Below, one piece after another: positions 63,826 through 64,000 of a stretch of DNA of 64,000 bases. Source of the stretch: Rhodospirillaceae bacterium (GTDB lineage: Bacteria; Pseudomonadota; Alphaproteobacteria; Dongiales; Dongiaceae); assembly GCA_016712715.1 (NCBI GenBank), contig JADJQM010000002.1, forward strand, positions 1-64,000. The letters run 5' to 3'. Each line of letters starts with the position of its first letter. Within the stretch, counting starts at the first letter, position 1. The notes under the pieces were generated by a model. The model had not been told where the DNA came from and did not search any database. It saw only the letters and a program-made list of their open reading frames with translations. The position numbers and the translations under genes are program-made.

Positions 63826-64000
63826 CGATGACATCCTCCCTGCGCCGCGCCCTCCTGGTCGGCCTGAGTTCGGCCCTGCTCCTCGGCCTTGCCGGCTGTT
63901 TCGGGTCCGCCCCGCCCGTGCCGAAGGAGCAGTATTTCCGCCTGATCAGCAGCAGCGATCCGGCACCGGTCGGCAATCCGCTGTCGGGCACCGTCGAAGT
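63822..64000 (+). CDS. ABC-type transport auxiliary lipoprotein (PqiC/LptE-like), 5' part only
   Basis: 59 complete codons before the window ends. Signal peptide with hydrophobic ALLVGLSSALLLGLAG and lipobox LAGC at ~residue 26; Cys is followed by Phe, so outer-membrane sorting is likely. EQYFRLISSSDP matches the YYxL segment at the start of ABC_trans_aux (PqiC-type) lipoproteins, which act with MCE tubes at the outer membrane. Overlaps mlaD by ATGA, last visible gene of the operon. Confidence 0.85.
   Translation, partial: MTMTSSLRRALLVGLSSALLLGLAGCFGSAPPVPKEQYFRLISSSDPAPVGNPLSGTVE

Overview
The window is GC-rich, densely coded DNA with short gaps and many 4-8 bp start/stop overlaps. The gene content points to an alphaproteobacterium, perhaps Rhodospirillales: a glx/sox methylamine cluster, a NahK-type hybrid kinase with a symporter-like membrane half, an Ohr/OhrR pair, and GC-rich intergenic palindromes of a kind common in that class. 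The assignment rests on recognising families, not on a phylogeny. I see no rRNA, tRNA, CRISPR array, prophage or complete insertion sequence.

Layout. 0-7.4 kb (minus): the start of a GlxB-type amidotransferase, an XRE-cupin regulator, a GlxA-type AraC regulator and heterotetrameric sarcosine oxidase (soxB-D-A-G). Together they suggest C1/N-methyl amine catabolism feeding folate C1 units and N-methylglutamate synthesis. 7.6-12 kb: a LysR regulator divergent from a Rieske oxygenase (probably N-demethylating), a DeoR regulator, and two genes for small secreted four-cysteine proteins, each behind a copy of the same ~270-bp control cassette. 12-17 kb: a glycosyltransferase and biotin genes bioA, bioB, bioD. 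17-22.5 kb: a sugar-type ABC importer with a metallo-beta-lactamase-fold protein, controlled by a divergent LacI regulator with two visible operators. 22.5-31 kb: MsrP, Dps, aspartate aminotransferase, a MocR/EamA pair, an EAL protein, a patatin and TerC. 31-37.5 kb: a DUF2189 protein, a SulP transporter, a WYL regulator, a GST and UvrB. 37.5-44.3 kb: an RbbA-type exporter operon (HlyD, fused ATPase-permease, permease) and EttA. 44.5-49.4 kb: an unknown membrane protein, an EamA exporter, Ada-AlkA overlapping Ogt, and a PEP mutase/isocitrate lyase-family enzyme. 49.5-58.6 kb: an MHS-type transporter, a hybrid histidine kinase, an orphan small protein, a sugar epimerase, ohr/ohrR and a LuxR response regulator. 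59-64 kb: a GAF-PP2C-HATPase switch protein, a STAS protein and mlaE-F-D plus an auxiliary lipoprotein, apparently one operon.

Sequence quality. Four strongly conserved genes (soxB, the Rieske oxygenase, the rbbA-like gene, ettA) are each broken by exactly one base in a short G/C run and otherwise read through at normal length. terC carries an in-frame TAA near its start, and the GST start may also be disturbed. I read these mainly as residual assembly errors and annotate the genes as whole.

Most interesting: the duplicated promoter cassette at 10.6-11.6 kb, and the juxtaposition of a phosphatase/kinase/STAS partner-switch module with an Mla lipid transporter at 59-64 kb.
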